Positions 7,994-17,747 of a stretch of DNA of 64,000 nucleotides are shown here, piece by piece (within the stretch, counting starts at the first letter, position 1; every line of letters starts with the position of its first letter). The stretch is from Neisseriaceae bacterium PsAf (GTDB taxonomy: Bacteria; Pseudomonadota; Gammaproteobacteria; Burkholderiales; Neisseriaceae), in assembly GCA_017114885.1 (NCBI GenBank), contig WNLJ01000010.1:32294-96293 (forward strand). Direction: 5' to 3'. The position numbers and the translations under genes were made by a program. A model generated the notes under the pieces. That model did no database searches and was not told where the DNA came from. It was given only the letters and a program-made list of their open reading frames with translations.

Positions 7994-10447
7994 CTAATTC
8001 TTGCTTATGGGGCTTTTCCCTTTTTTATGAGGGGTGTTGACATTGCCCGCGATGGCCGTACTTGGATCTCCTAATAATTTTTTAGATTCCTTATCCGAAG
8101 GCAAAACTTCGGGCATCCTCTCTAGTGCTAATTGTAAAATTTCATCGATCCATTGTACTGGAATAATTTTTAAACCTTCTTTAACATTATCAGGAATTTC
8201 TTCTAAGTCTTTCATATTCTTATTAGGGATAAGAACTGTATCGATGCCTCCTCTTAACGCTGCTAATAACTTCTCTTTTAAACCACCAATTGGCAACACT
8301 TCACCTCTTAAAGTGATCTCTCCAGTTAAGGCAACATTTGCTTTAACAGGAATACCTGTTAAAGCAGAAACAATCGCTAAAGTCATCGCACCCCCAGCAC
8401 TCGGACCATCTTTAGGTGTTGCGCCCTCTGGTACGTGCACATGGATGTCATACTTTTCATAAAAATCAACGGGGATTCCTAATGACTCAGATCTAGAACG
8501 AACAACCGATAGGGCCGCAGTAATTGATTCTTGCATTACATCACCCAGTTTACCAGTCCGAACAATATCTCCTTTACCTTTCAAAGCAACCGCTTCGATT
8601 GTTAAAAGTTCTCCACCTACTTGAGTCCATGCCAAACCTGTAACCTGACCCACTCTATTTTCACTCTCAGCTTTACCAAAATCATAACGCTGCACACCTA
8701 AAAATTCAGATAGATTATCTTCGGTCACAATAACCTTCTCATTTTTAGATTTGGAATCCTTATTATCTGAACTCAATACATGTCCAATCACAACACGTCT
8801 ACAAATTTTGGCAATTTCTCTTTCTAGAGAACGAACGCCAGCTTCTCTGGTGTAGTAACGTATAATACCTCTGATTGCTGATTCCTCAATTTGGATTTCA
8901 TCTTCCGTTAAACCATTATCTTTCATCTGCTTACTAACCAAGTAATTCAAAGCGATACTAACTTTTTCATCTTCGGTATAACCAGACAAGAAAATTACTT
9001 CCATTCTATCCAACAATGCAGGAGGGATATTTAAAGAATTAGATGTTGCAATAAACATCACATCAGACAAGTCATACTCTACTTCCGTATAATGATCTGA
9101 AAAGGAATGATTTTGTTCAGGATCCAATACCTCTAATAACGCACTGGCAGGGTCTCCTCTAAAATCTTGACCTATCTTATCCACTTCATCTAACAAAAAT
9201 AATGGGTTTTTTACACCAACTTTCATCATGTTTTGAATGATTTTCCCTGGCATTGAACCAATATACGTACGACGGTGTCCTCTAATTTCACTTTCGTCGT
9301 GCACGCCTCCTAAGGCCATACGTATATATTTACGTCCTGTCGCATTTGCGATAGAGCGTCCCAACGAAGTCTTACCAACCCCTGGCGGACCAACCAAACA
9401 CAAAATAGGTCCCTTAATCTTACCCACTCTTTTTTGTACTGCTAGATATTCCAAAATTCTATCTTTTACTTTTTCTAAGCCAAAATGATCATCATCTAAT
9501 GTTTTTTGAGCTTTAGAAATATTGGTATTAATTCTGTTTTTTTTCTTCCATGGCAACTCAAGCAATACATCTATGTAGTTTCTCACCACTGTTGCTTCAG
9601 CCGACATACTTGGCATCATCTTTAGTTTTTTTAATTCTGCCAAAGCTTTTGTTTCTGCCTCTTTGGACATTCCAGCAGAAAGAATTTTCTTTTCTAACTC
9701 TTCTAATTCTTCTTTTTCATCCTCTTCACCAAGTTCTTTTTGAATGGCCTTCACTTGCTCATTCAAATAGTATTCTCGTTGAGATTTTTCCATTTGTTTT
9801 TTAACTCGTCCACGAATACGCTTTTCGACTTGGAATAAATCCATTTCGGCTTCAATATAGCCTAATAATAAAGATGCTCTCTCATTAACGTCTAAAGTTT
9901 CAAGAATTTTCTGTCTTTGTGATAATTTCAACTGCATTTGAGCAACAATAGTATCTACCAACTTGCCTAGTTCATTAATTTCTTTAATGCTATTGATAAT
10001 TTCTGTAGGCACTTTTTTACTCATATTGGCGTATTCATCTATTTCATGAATTAAAGCCCTATGCAATACTTCTGAAGTTTCATTGCCTTCACCTGCATCA
10101 TTTAACACAGATACACGAGAAACAAAAAACGAATCCTCATCAGTAATATCTAAAACCTTCGCTCTATCAACACCTTCTACCAAAGCTTTTACAGATCCAT
10201 CTGGAAGTTTCAACATTTGAATCACTTTAACGATAGTACCTATATCATATAGGTCTTCAGCCGTTGGATTTTCAATTTGATAGTCTTTTTGTGCTAATAA
10301 AAATATGGATTTATCTTCCTCTAAAGCTGCTTCTAAAGCCGCAATAGATTTCTCTCTGCCAATAAGCAAAGGAATCACCATGCCTGGATAGACAACTACA
10401 TCTCTTAAAGGAAGTGTAGACAACTCATATGTTTTTCTTCTTGCCAT
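7994..10447 (-). CDS. lon: ATP-dependent protease La (Lon)
   Basis: Lon degrades damaged and regulatory proteins in the cytoplasm. The 817-residue protein has the LonA order: N-terminal substrate-binding domain ([14 protein letters not shown] at the start), coiled-coil region about 190-300, AAA+ module with Walker [12 protein letters not shown] near 354 and LLDEVDK, and protease domain. The catalytic Ser is in PKDGPSAGG (about 682) and the Lys in [10 protein letters not shown] (about 722). A short basic tail ([11 protein letters not shown]) ends the protein. A sigma-32-like promoter upstream suggests heat-shock control. The neighbours hupB and ppiD are conserved in order. Confidence 0.96.
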   Translation of the reverse strand: MARRKTYELSTLPLRDVVVYPGMVIPLLIGREKSIAALEAALEEDKSIFLLAQKDYQIENPTAEDLYDIGTIVKVIQMLKLPDGSVKALVEGVDRAKVLDITDEDSFFVSRVSVLNDAGEGNETSEVLHRALIHEIDEYANMSKKVPTEIINSIKEINELGKLVDTIVAQMQLKLSQRQKILETLDVNERASLLLGYIEAEMDLFQVEKRIRGRVKKQMEKSQREYYLNEQVKAIQKELGEEDEKEELEELEKKILSAGMSKEAETKALAELKKLKMMPSMSAEATVVRNYIDVLLELPWKKKNRINTNISKAQKTLDDDHFGLEKVKDRILEYLAVQKRVGKIKGPILCLVGPPGVGKTSLGRSIANATGRKYIRMALGGVHDESEIRGHRRTYIGSMPGKIIQNMMKVGVKNPLFLLDEVDKIGQDFRGDPASALLEVLDPEQNHSFSDHYTEVEYDLSDVMFIATSNSLNIPPALLDRMEVIFLSGYTEDEKVSIALNYLVSKQMKDNGLTEDEIQIEESAIRGIIRYYTREAGVRSLEREIAKICRRVVIGHVLSSDNKDSKSKNEKVIVTEDNLSEFLGVQRYDFGKAESENRVGQVTGLAWTQVGGELLTIEAVALKGKGDIVRTGKLGDVMQESITAALSVVRSRSESLGIPVDFYEKYDIHVHVPEGATPKDGPSAGGAMTLAIVSALTGIPVKANVALTGEITLRGEVLPIGGLKEKLLAALRGGIDTVLIPNKNMKDLEEIPDNVKEGLKIIPVQWIDEILQLALERMPEVLPSDKESKKLLGDPSTAIAGNVNTPHKKGKSPISKN

Positions 10448-10485
10448 TATGCTCTTTCCCTATTTCATAATTGATATGTAACGAT

Positions 10486-10512
10486 ATGGTGGGTACTTAT
10501 TTAAATTTCAAG
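10486..10512 (-). promoter_or_regulatory. Sigma-32-like heat-shock promoter for lon
   Basis: Reading the minus strand, CTTGAAA (10506-10512) is followed after 15 nt (counted from TTGAA) by CACCATAT (10484-10491). This matches the RpoH consensus CTTGAA - 13-15 nt - CCCCATnT with one mismatch in the core. It lies about 40-65 nt upstream of the lon ATG, and lon is a standard RpoH target. Confidence 0.65.
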
Positions 10513-10535
10513 CCCTTAATATCAAATATAATAAA

Positions 10536-10578
10536 AAACCACTATGATCCAATGCTACGCTTTCAATCATAGTGGTTT
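10536..10578 (-). terminator. Terminator of the peroxiredoxin gene
   Basis: A 13-bp perfect stem (AAACCACTATGAT / ATCATAGTGGTTT) with a 17-nt loop lies 29 nt past the peroxiredoxin stop. On the minus strand it is followed by a T-rich tract. It separates this gene from lon. Confidence 0.85.
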
Positions 10579-10606
10579 CAATAAAATAAGATTTATAATT
10601 TAAATA

Positions 10607-11224
10607 TTATAATTCCTTAGCATGGCTAGCTAAATAAACAGCCACACCTTCAGCATCAGGTTTCATTCCTTCTGTTCCTTTTTGCCAATTAGCAGGACAA
10701 ACTTCACCATACTCTTCTGCAAACTGCAACGCATCTACCATACGTATCATTTCATCTACATTCCGCCCTAATGGTAGATTATTAATCACTTGGTGCTGTA
10801 CGATTCCTTCTTGATCAATTAAAAATGAACCTCTTAAAGCGACACCTTCTTCGGTTTCCACGTCATAGGCACGAATGATTTCTCCTTTAATATCTGAAAT
10901 CATAGTAAATTTAACGGGTCCAATACCACCTTCATTCACAGGTGTTTCTCTCCATTTTGCGTGCACATGAGGATTATCAATTGAAACAGAAAACACTTCT
11001 ACATTTCTTTTTTTAAATTCATCAAATCGATTATCAAAAGCAATAATTTCTGATGGACATACAAATGTAAAATCCATAGGGTAGAAAAATACTACGGCAT
11101 ATTTACCCTTCACTGCATTTTTAAAATTGAATTTTTCATCAATGACACCATCAGCTGTTACTGCTGAAAAAGTTTTATCCGAATCAAAGAAAAATGGCGC
11201 TGGTTTAGTAACGAGAACAGACAT
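10607..11224 (-). CDS. Typical 2-Cys peroxiredoxin (AhpC/Prx1 type)
   Basis: This is a thiol peroxidase that reduces hydrogen peroxide, organic peroxides and possibly peroxynitrite. The product is 205 aa. The peroxidatic Cys56 is in YPMDFTFVCPSE and the resolving Cys176 is in GEVCPANWQKG. The VCPANW resolving motif and length fit the Prx1/AhpC subfamily. The reductant partner (AhpF, AhpD or thioredoxin) is not nearby. The gene appears to be monocistronic with its own terminator, and a good Shine-Dalgarno (GGAGG-like) precedes the ATG. Confidence 0.92.
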   Translation of the reverse strand: MSVLVTKPAPFFFDSDKTFSAVTADGVIDEKFNFKNAVKGKYAVVFFYPMDFTFVCPSEIIAFDNRFDEFKKRNVEVFSVSIDNPHVHAKWRETPVNEGGIGPVKFTMISDIKGEIIRAYDVETEEGVALRGSFLIDQEGIVQHQVINNLPLGRNVDEMIRMVDALQFAEEYGEVCPANWQKGTEGMKPDAEGVAVYLASHAKEL

Positions 11225-11271
11225 AATACCCTCCTTTTGAAAAATTAACTTACTCCATTATAAAATTACCC

Positions 11272-13902
11272 TTAAATAGATTCATAAATCTTAGTAGCGA
11301 CTTCTATTACATCACTAGAATTAACATGACCCAAAAGCCACTTCATTTCTTTTTGAATCAATTTTTGTCGATCTTCATCCAACATACTCACTACTTTAAA
11401 TGAATCTACCAGTCTTGCAGCCATCATGGGATTAAATTTTTCTATCTTTACGATTAATTTAGTAATAAATCGATAACCCTCACCATCTATCTGGTGAAAG
11501 AAAATAGGATTTCTGGCAAATGTAACTAATAGTGCCCGTACTTTATTAGGATTCGTTATATCAAAATAGGGACTTTTTAAACTTTTTTTAACGTTTTCAA
11601 ACGTATCTTTGGCAAAACTTGAAGCAATTAGATTAAAATACTTATCCAATACCAAACCTTCATTTTTAAGTTGCTCTGCAAAAGAATCCATCAATTCCTC
11701 TTTTGTTTTGCTTTCAATGTGTTTAATAGATTCTAATACACCTATTCTATGAGTCATATTCGTAGATATATCCTCATACTCAGAAGTAAATTGATTAAAG
11801 TAATTTTTATCCGCCTTAATTAAATAAGTTCTGAATATGTTAATCAATGCTCTTATCCATTCTAACTGAGGATGATATTGCTCTTGAACACCAAAAGGAT
11901 CGCTCGCTTCATATTTTACCAATGCCTTATATTCAGGTTCTATGCTCACAAAGCAATTTAATGCCAGTTCTAATTTAAAATCCAAGATAACTTTTTGTAA
12001 TAAAACAGGATCTACTGGTGCATTTTCTTCCAACAATTCATTAAAACCTGGTAACTCTAATAATAAAGATAATAAAGCATAATTATCTTCTTCAAAAATT
12101 AATTGATTAATTTTAGAACTTAGTACTAAAATTGGCGGGTATCTTCTACCTGTCTTTTTCGCTTTCAAAAACCTTTTAATATATTTTTTATATAATTGTT
12201 GAGAAGCTTCCCAACGAATAAACTCATCGCTATCATGTAGCATCAAAGTCAACAGCTCGTCTTCTGATTGTTTATATTTTAATTTAATTGGTGCTGAAAA
12301 ACCTCGTCCGATAGATAATATGGGATTTTCATCTGAGTTTATTTTAAATTCTATTTCTGCTTTTTTATCTTTTAATAATAAGACACTTTCGTCTTGCCAC
12401 TGTTTAATATTTTCTACCTTATAACTTTGTTTTTTCCCATCGTGAGTCAAAAATCCCATCTTAATAGGAATTAATAGTGGTTTTTTATTTTCACCTGGTA
12501 TTTTTTGTTTTAATTTTATTAAAACTTTTTTCTGATCCTTATCAAAGTATTTTTTTACTTTGACAACTGGTGTGCCTGCGTATGAATACCATCTTAAAAA
12601 CTGAGGTATTTCTATGTTATTGGCATCTACCATTGCGTTAAAAAAATCTTCACATGTGACCGCTTGACCATCATGCCGTTCAAAGTAAAGACGCATACCA
12701 TTTTGAAAGCCTTCTTCTCCTAAAATAGTATGCAACATACGCACGACTTCGGCGCCTTTTTCATAGACGGTCGTGGTATAAAAATTATTAATTTGTTCAT
12801 ATGCTTCGGGTCTTACTGGATGAGACAAAGGCCCAGCATCTTCTGTAAATTGAAACTCACGCAATACTTTGACAGCCTCAATTCTTCTTGCAGCCCTTGA
12901 ACTCATATCAGAAGCAAATTCTTGCTCTCTGAAAACAGTTAACCCCTCTTTTAAGGTTAATTGAAACCAGTCTCTGCACGTTACTCTATCTCCCGTGTAA
13001 TTGTGAAAGTATTCATGTCCAATGACTGATTCAACACTAGCAAAATCTTTATCTGTTGCCGTTTCAGAAGTTGCTAACACATATTTAGTATTGAAAATAT
13101 TGAGTCCTTTATTCTCCATCGCACCCATATTAAAATCATCTACGGCAACAACCATAAAAATATCTAAATCGTACTCTAGATTAAAGCGGCTTTCATCCCA
13201 TTGCATTGCTCTTTTTAAAGATTCTATTGCAAAATCAATCTTTTCAATATCTTTGGCCCGACAATAGAATTTAATACTTACATTTTTTCCTGAACGAGTG
13301 GTATAAGTATCCTCTTTATGTGCTAACTGACCTACAACTAAAGCAAATAAATAACTAGGTTTTTTATAAGGATCATGCCAAGTAACCCAATGTCTATTAT
13401 TATCACTTTCTCCCGATTTAATTGGATTTCCATTAGAAAGCAAAACAGGATATTTATCTTTATCACCTTCAATGGTAACTGTATATTCTGTCATGATGTC
13501 GGGACGATCAAAAAAATAAGTAATTCTACGAAATCCTTCTGATTCACATTGTGTGAATAAATTTCCTTCTGATTCGTACAATCCCATCAGAGCTTTATTA
13601 TCCTTGGGGCTTAATTGGGTAACTATTTGCAATTTGATATGTTTTTCTGTAGCTTTCCCTAAGTTTAATTGATTATTATCAAGTAGATAATCTTCTTTTG
13701 ATAATTGCTGGCCATTCAATTCAACACTGATTAACCGAGCTTCACCGTCCAAAATAAGCTCTTGATCTAACTTTAATACTTCAATTTCTAATACAGAATT
13801 GACCAATACATGTTCTTGCTGAATATTAAAATGTAAATCAATTCCATTAACTATAAATGGCAACGGTTCATAATCTTTTAAATATTTTACTGTGTTTTCC
13901 AT
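11272..13902 (-). CDS. pepN: Aminopeptidase N
   Basis: PepN is a cytoplasmic M1 zinc aminopeptidase that releases N-terminal residues from peptides made by ATP-dependent proteases. From ATG at 13902 it is 876 aa, close to the family length. This ATG has GGAA about 7 nt upstream; an in-frame TTG four codons earlier is less likely. Motifs present: GAMENKG near 260 (substrate N-terminus binding), HEYFHNYTGDRVTCRDWFQL near 300 (zinc HExxH), and LKEGLTVFRE near 320 (third zinc ligand). The C-terminal DUF3458-like half is complete. cyaY lies just upstream. Confidence 0.95.
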   Translation of the reverse strand: MENTVKYLKDYEPLPFIVNGIDLHFNIQQEHVLVNSVLEIEVLKLDQELILDGEARLISVELNGQQLSKEDYLLDNNQLNLGKATEKHIKLQIVTQLSPKDNKALMGLYESEGNLFTQCESEGFRRITYFFDRPDIMTEYTVTIEGDKDKYPVLLSNGNPIKSGESDNNRHWVTWHDPYKKPSYLFALVVGQLAHKEDTYTTRSGKNVSIKFYCRAKDIEKIDFAIESLKRAMQWDESRFNLEYDLDIFMVVAVDDFNMGAMENKGLNIFNTKYVLATSETATDKDFASVESVIGHEYFHNYTGDRVTCRDWFQLTLKEGLTVFREQEFASDMSSRAARRIEAVKVLREFQFTEDAGPLSHPVRPEAYEQINNFYTTTVYEKGAEVVRMLHTILGEEGFQNGMRLYFERHDGQAVTCEDFFNAMVDANNIEIPQFLRWYSYAGTPVVKVKKYFDKDQKKVLIKLKQKIPGENKKPLLIPIKMGFLTHDGKKQSYKVENIKQWQDESVLLLKDKKAEIEFKINSDENPILSIGRGFSAPIKLKYKQSEDELLTLMLHDSDEFIRWEASQQLYKKYIKRFLKAKKTGRRYPPILVLSSKINQLIFEEDNYALLSLLLELPGFNELLEENAPVDPVLLQKVILDFKLELALNCFVSIEPEYKALVKYEASDPFGVQEQYHPQLEWIRALINIFRTYLIKADKNYFNQFTSEYEDISTNMTHRIGVLESIKHIESKTKEELMDSFAEQLKNEGLVLDKYFNLIASSFAKDTFENVKKSLKSPYFDITNPNKVRALLVTFARNPIFFHQIDGEGYRFITKLIVKIEKFNPMMAARLVDSFKVVSMLDEDRQKLIQKEMKWLLGHVNSSDVIEVATKIYESI

Positions 13903-13916
13903 AATTGTTTCCAAAA

Positions 13917-14234
13917 TTAAAATATCTGGCCTTTTTCACCAGAAACCATATCTAAATACCGTTTAATCACTTCTAGCATACTTTCTGTTTTATTTTTTTT
14001 AGACACCCAGTTTTTATTTTCATATATAAATTGATAGGCATCCTTACCTGCTACTAGCCATATTTCATGTTGTCCATAATTTTTTGTCATGACCATATAC
14101 TCTTGACCATTGTTATAGATAATAAAAATATCACCTTTATTATCATAATCAAAGTCCCAATCATAACTGTCTAATTCATCTTCTACTTCTATGAAAAACT
14201 TATCCGACTCACTTCTGTAATCTACATCATTCAT
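13917..14234 (-). CDS. cyaY: Iron-sulfur cluster assembly protein CyaY (frataxin)
   Basis: CyaY is the bacterial frataxin, which binds iron and modulates IscS during Fe-S cluster assembly. The 105-residue product has the acidic first helix (YRSESDKFFIEVEDELDSYDWDFDYDN), the beta-sheet core DIFIIYNNGQEYMVM, and the HEIWLVAGKDAYQFIY segment typical of frataxins. It lies 14 nt upstream of pepN on the same strand. It is divergent from lptM-lysA, an arrangement I recall from several betaproteobacteria and Neisseria. Confidence 0.93.
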   Translation of the reverse strand: MNDVDYRSESDKFFIEVEDELDSYDWDFDYDNKGDIFIIYNNGQEYMVMTKNYGQHEIWLVAGKDAYQFIYENKNWVSKKNKTESMLEVIKRYLDMVSGEKGQIF

Positions 14235-14340
14235 TTTAAAACCCTCGACTATCTATCTACATAGAAGATATTATAATACAATACTCCAATATTTTTGATG
14301 TGTCATATTATTACATACTAAATAAAGAGATATAATCCTT

Positions 14341-14562
14341 ATGAAACCAAGTCAACTATTTATGCTCATCCTAGTAGCAACATTAACGGCCTGTGGCTAT
14401 AAAGGGGCCTTATACTTGCCTGACGAAAATGAAGATAATTCTAATTTTGGCCCCATTCAAACCGGAATAGGATTGAGCCCCAATAAAAAAACGAATCATA
14501 AAGCACAGCAAACCGATCAACCAACACCTACCAACAATAACGAAGAAAGTAAGGATGATTAA
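14341..14562 (+). CDS. lptM: LPS-assembly lipoprotein LptM-like
   Basis: This 73-residue lipoprotein has signal peptide MKPSQLFMLILVATLTAC, with lipobox LTAC (Cys18). CGYKGALYLPDE follows directly, the conserved GxKGPLYLP-type motif of LptM (formerly YifL/LppL). LptM binds the LptD/LptE translocon and assists LptD maturation. The C-terminal part is a disordered Asn/Gln/Pro-rich tail. It sits 3 nt before lysA and opposite cyaY, which is the usual position. Confidence 0.88.
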   Translation: MKPSQLFMLILVATLTACGYKGALYLPDENEDNSNFGPIQTGIGLSPNKKTNHKAQQTDQPTPTNNNEESKDD

Positions 14563-14565
14563 AAT

Positions 14566-15813
14566 ATGCTGCATTATATTAAGCAACAATTATTTATTGA
14601 AAAAGTATCTTGCCTTGATTTAGTCAAAACTTACGGAACACCTCTTTATGCATACTCTAGAAACTATATCCAAGATGCTTTTTTAAATTACACGCATACT
14701 TTTTCTGTTTCAAATCCTTTGATTTGCTACGCGGTAAAAGCAAATAGTAATTTATCTATACTGCGTTATTTAGCGCATCTAGGTTCTGGGTTTGATATTG
14801 TATCTGGTGGAGAACTGCAAAGGGTTCTTCTTGCTGGAGGAGACGCTAAAAAAATCATTTTTTCTGGGGTCAATAAAAACGAACAGGAGATAAAACTTGC
14901 CTTAACAGCTGGTATCCTGTGTTTTAATATTGAGTCATTACCTGAAATTGACCGCATACAAAAAGTAGCCAAAGAGATAAATGTCATTGCCCCCGTCTCT
15001 TTTAGAATCAATCCAGATGTTGATGCTAAAACACACCCATATATTTCCACAGGACTCCAAAATAATAAATTTGGTATTTCCTATCAAGACACACTACACG
15101 CCTATACCTATGCGCAAAAGCAATCGCATTTAACTATTGTTGGCATCGACTGCCACATAGGTTCCCAATTATTAGACTTAACACCATTAAAAGAAGCGGC
15201 TGATAAAATCTTTGAACTGGTTGTCCAATTAAAACAAAAAGGTATTATTTTAAAGCACATTGATTTAGGTGGGGGTATTGGTATTCCTTATCAAGAAAAT
15301 GAAAAAAGTCCTGATTATGCAGATTATGCCAAACACATTGCTCCTTTTTTTAAAGCAAATCCTGAAATACAGTTAATTTTCGAGCCTGGACGCTCTATTA
15401 TCGGAAATGCTGGTGTTTTGTTAACCAAAGTAGATTTCATTAAACACAATCAAAACAAGAATTTTATTATTGTAGATGCTGCTATTAATGATTTATTAAG
15501 ACCTGCCTTATACGATAGTTATCACGATATTATTCCCGTTACCCTCAATAAAGACTTGCACCCCATACAAGCAGATGTTGTTGGTCCAGTATGCGAGTCA
15601 GGAGATTGTTTAGGTAAGAATAGAATCCTTTCAGTACAAGCTGGTGACTATCTTGCCATAAAAAGTGCTGGTGCTTATACTGCTTCTATGGCTAGTCATT
15701 ATAACTCTCGTCTCATCGCTCCTGAAATCCTTATTGATGAAAAAACACATAAAATCATCAGGAGCAGAGATACGTTTGAACAACTCATTCAAAATGAAAC
15801 TCCTTTTTTATAG
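14566..15813 (+). CDS. lysA: Diaminopimelate decarboxylase
   Basis: LysA converts meso-diaminopimelate to L-lysine using PLP, the last step of lysine synthesis. The 415-residue protein has the fold III alanine-racemase-like barrel. The PLP Lys58 is in ICYAVKANSN. Other motifs are FDIVSGGEL, HIGSQL, the GGGIGI loop, EPGRSI, and the CESGDCLG active-site cysteine region near 343. Length is standard. The substrate is also a dapF product, and dapF is elsewhere in this window. Confidence 0.95.
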   Translation: MLHYIKQQLFIEKVSCLDLVKTYGTPLYAYSRNYIQDAFLNYTHTFSVSNPLICYAVKANSNLSILRYLAHLGSGFDIVSGGELQRVLLAGGDAKKIIFSGVNKNEQEIKLALTAGILCFNIESLPEIDRIQKVAKEINVIAPVSFRINPDVDAKTHPYISTGLQNNKFGISYQDTLHAYTYAQKQSHLTIVGIDCHIGSQLLDLTPLKEAADKIFELVVQLKQKGIILKHIDLGGGIGIPYQENEKSPDYADYAKHIAPFFKANPEIQLIFEPGRSIIGNAGVLLTKVDFIKHNQNKNFIIVDAAINDLLRPALYDSYHDIIPVTLNKDLHPIQADVVGPVCESGDCLGKNRILSVQAGDYLAIKSAGAYTASMASHYNSRLIAPEILIDEKTHKIIRSRDTFEQLIQNETPFL

Positions 15814-15824
15814 AAAGTCTTGCA

Positions 15825-16721
15825 GTGAATTCAATTGCTTTAGATATACAAAATGTTATTAAAATATATAATAATGGCTTTAAAGCACTGGATAACGTTT
15901 CCTTTCAGGTCTTTAAAGGTGAATTTTTTGGTCTATCAGGTCCAAATGGTGCAGGTAAAACAACTTTGATTTCTAGCATTGCTAGTTTAAGCAATCCTAC
16001 TTCAGGATCTATCCATGTTTTAGGATACGACACCCAAAAAGATAGTAACCACTCTAAAATGAATTTAGGTGTCGTACCTCAAGAATTAGTCTTTGATCCT
16101 TTTTTTACAGTAAAAGAAGTTTTATCTTATCAATCAGGTTACTACGGCATTAAAAATAATGATCAATGGATTGAAGAGATACTAGAGCAACTAGGCTTAT
16201 TATCAAAAATCAACGATAATACCCGTAGTTTATCAGGTGGTATGAAACGTCGTTTAATGGTAGCACAAGCCTTAGTGCATAAACCTCCTGTTATTATATT
16301 GGACGAACCTACTGCTGGCGTTGACGTGGAATTGCGTCAATCTTTGTGGGTTTTTATTAAAAAACTCAACCAACAAGGTCATACCATTATTTTAACAACG
16401 CACTACTTAGAAGAAGCAGAACAATTATGTGACCGGATCGCTTTTATGAAAAAAGGACAACTTATTGCCCTAGATGAGACAGAAAAACTGTTAGCAGTAG
16501 ATGAACAAATTCATGTTTCTTTCACCTGTCATGAGAATATAAGCCCACTAATTGCTCATTTTAACTATCAACATGAAAAAAACAAGTGGTCATTTGAGCT
16601 CAATAACTATGCACAAGTAGAACATCTGTTACATATCATCAACACCAATCAGGTCACTATCTCAAATTTAGGAATTATGGAAAAAGATTTAGAACAAGTT
16701 TTTTTGAGTTTAATACAATGA
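15825..16721 (+). CDS. ABC-2 type exporter, ATP-binding protein (YadG-like)
   Basis: This ATPase energises an ABC-2 type exporter of unknown substrate. Walker A GPNGAGKTTL is at 39-48, the signature LSGGMKRRL and Walker B VIILDEPTAGVD follow, then the H-loop TTHYLEEAEQL. The C-terminal 70 residues are family-specific. The start is GTG at 15825 with only a weak Shine-Dalgarno. It overlaps the permease gene by 4 nt (ATGA). The pair resembles YadG/YadH and NodI/NodJ. The BolA gene downstream may be in the same transcript. Confidence 0.88.
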   Translation: MNSIALDIQNVIKIYNNGFKALDNVSFQVFKGEFFGLSGPNGAGKTTLISSIASLSNPTSGSIHVLGYDTQKDSNHSKMNLGVVPQELVFDPFFTVKEVLSYQSGYYGIKNNDQWIEEILEQLGLLSKINDNTRSLSGGMKRRLMVAQALVHKPPVIILDEPTAGVDVELRQSLWVFIKKLNQQGHTIILTTHYLEEAEQLCDRIAFMKKGQLIALDETEKLLAVDEQIHVSFTCHENISPLIAHFNYQHEKNKWSFELNNYAQVEHLLHIINTNQVTISNLGIMEKDLEQVFLSLIQ

Positions 16722-17482
16722 CAAATTTATACGGCATTTACACACTTTTTAAAAAAGAGATTCTGCGTTTTGCAAAAGTAGGCGTTCAAACTCTTTGTGC
16801 GCCCATTATCTCTTCTTTACTTTATTTATTAATTTTCTCTAATGCATTACAAGATAAAGTTAATGTTTATCCTGGGGTTAGTTACATACAATTTCTTGTC
16901 CCTGGCCTTATTATGATGAGCATTATGCAAAATGCATTTGCCAATGTTTCTAGTAGCTTAATCCAATCAAAAGTGTCTGGAAATATCATTTTTATCCTGT
17001 TACCCCCATTGTCTAATATTGGCTTTTTTATTGCTTTTGTGGGGGCCGCCTTAATTAGAGGACTAATTGTTGGTTTAGGTATTTTTCTTTGCTCTTTTAT
17101 TTTTGAACCAACGATCCCTGTTCATGGATTATGGGCTATTTTATTTGCCGTCATTGGCGGCACAACTCTAGGCTCTCTCGGTTTAATCGCGGGGATTGTG
17201 GCAGAAAAATTTGACCAAACAGCTTTATTTCAAAACTTTATTATTATGCCTCTGACTTTTCTGTCAGGCGTTTTTTATTCGATACAAAATCTACCTGATT
17301 TTTGGTACAAAGTCAGCCAAGTTAATCCTTTCTTTTATCTAGTTGATGGATTTAGATATGGTTTTTTTGGACAAGCAGACATACAACCCTCTATATCCCT
17401 AACTGTTTCTCTAGTATTTTTAATATTACTAGCCAGCATTGCGATGCTAATATTAAAATCAGGTTATAAACTTAAATCCTAA
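16718..17482 (+). CDS. ABC-2 type exporter, permease (YadH-like)
   Basis: This is a 254-residue inner-membrane permease with six predicted membrane segments, partner of the overlapping ATPase gene. The ABC-2 signature is present as LIAGIVAEKFDQTALFQNF, followed by the conserved LTFLSGVFYSIQNLP and PFFYLVDGFRYGFFG near the C-terminus, as in YadH and NodJ. The substrate cannot be deduced. Neighbouring genes for BolA and lysine synthesis give no clear hint. Confidence 0.88.
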   Translation: MTNLYGIYTLFKKEILRFAKVGVQTLCAPIISSLLYLLIFSNALQDKVNVYPGVSYIQFLVPGLIMMSIMQNAFANVSSSLIQSKVSGNIIFILLPPLSNIGFFIAFVGAALIRGLIVGLGIFLCSFIFEPTIPVHGLWAILFAVIGGTTLGSLGLIAGIVAEKFDQTALFQNFIIMPLTFLSGVFYSIQNLPDFWYKVSQVNPFFYLVDGFRYGFFGQADIQPSISLTVSLVFLILLASIAMLILKSGYKLKS

Positions 17483-17498
17483 CATAAAAAGGAAATAT

Positions 17499-17744
17499 AT
17501 GAAGTTAGAAGAAGTCACTAATCTTATTCAGCAAATACTACCATGTGACTACGTAGAAGTTGATGGGGATGGCCATCATTTCTTTGTAAAAATTGTCTCT
17601 CCTGAATTTGAAGGCTTAACTCGACTACAAAGACACCGCCTGATTAAAGATGGTTTAAAAAAAGAAATTGCCAGTAATGAATTACATGCACTATCCATCA
17701 CAACAGCGGCCACCCCTGAAGAGTGGCAATTAAAAAACAAGTAA
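17499..17744 (+). CDS. ibaG: BolA-family protein (IbaG-like)
   Basis: This 81-residue protein belongs to the BolA family, which pairs with monothiol glutaredoxins around a [2Fe-2S] cluster. VEVDGDGHHFFVKIVSPEF holds the conserved His region, and RLQRHRLIKDGLKKEI is the second-helix signature; LHALSITTAATPEEW is the typical IbaG C-terminus. Length and sequence favour IbaG/YrbA over the longer BolA. A clear Shine-Dalgarno (AAGGAA) precedes the ATG. In other proteobacteria ibaG is linked to mla genes; here mla is about 4 kb away on the other strand. Confidence 0.88.
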   Translation: MKLEEVTNLIQQILPCDYVEVDGDGHHFFVKIVSPEFEGLTRLQRHRLIKDGLKKEIASNELHALSITTAATPEEWQLKNK

Positions 17745-17747
17745 TTT

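Noticed and set aside
8034..8462. 142-codon ORF antisense to lon
   Set aside because: It lies wholly within the lon coding sequence on the opposite strand and has no recognisable protein features. Other long antisense frames at 9237, 13022, 27645, 44922 and 47473 were rejected for the same reason.
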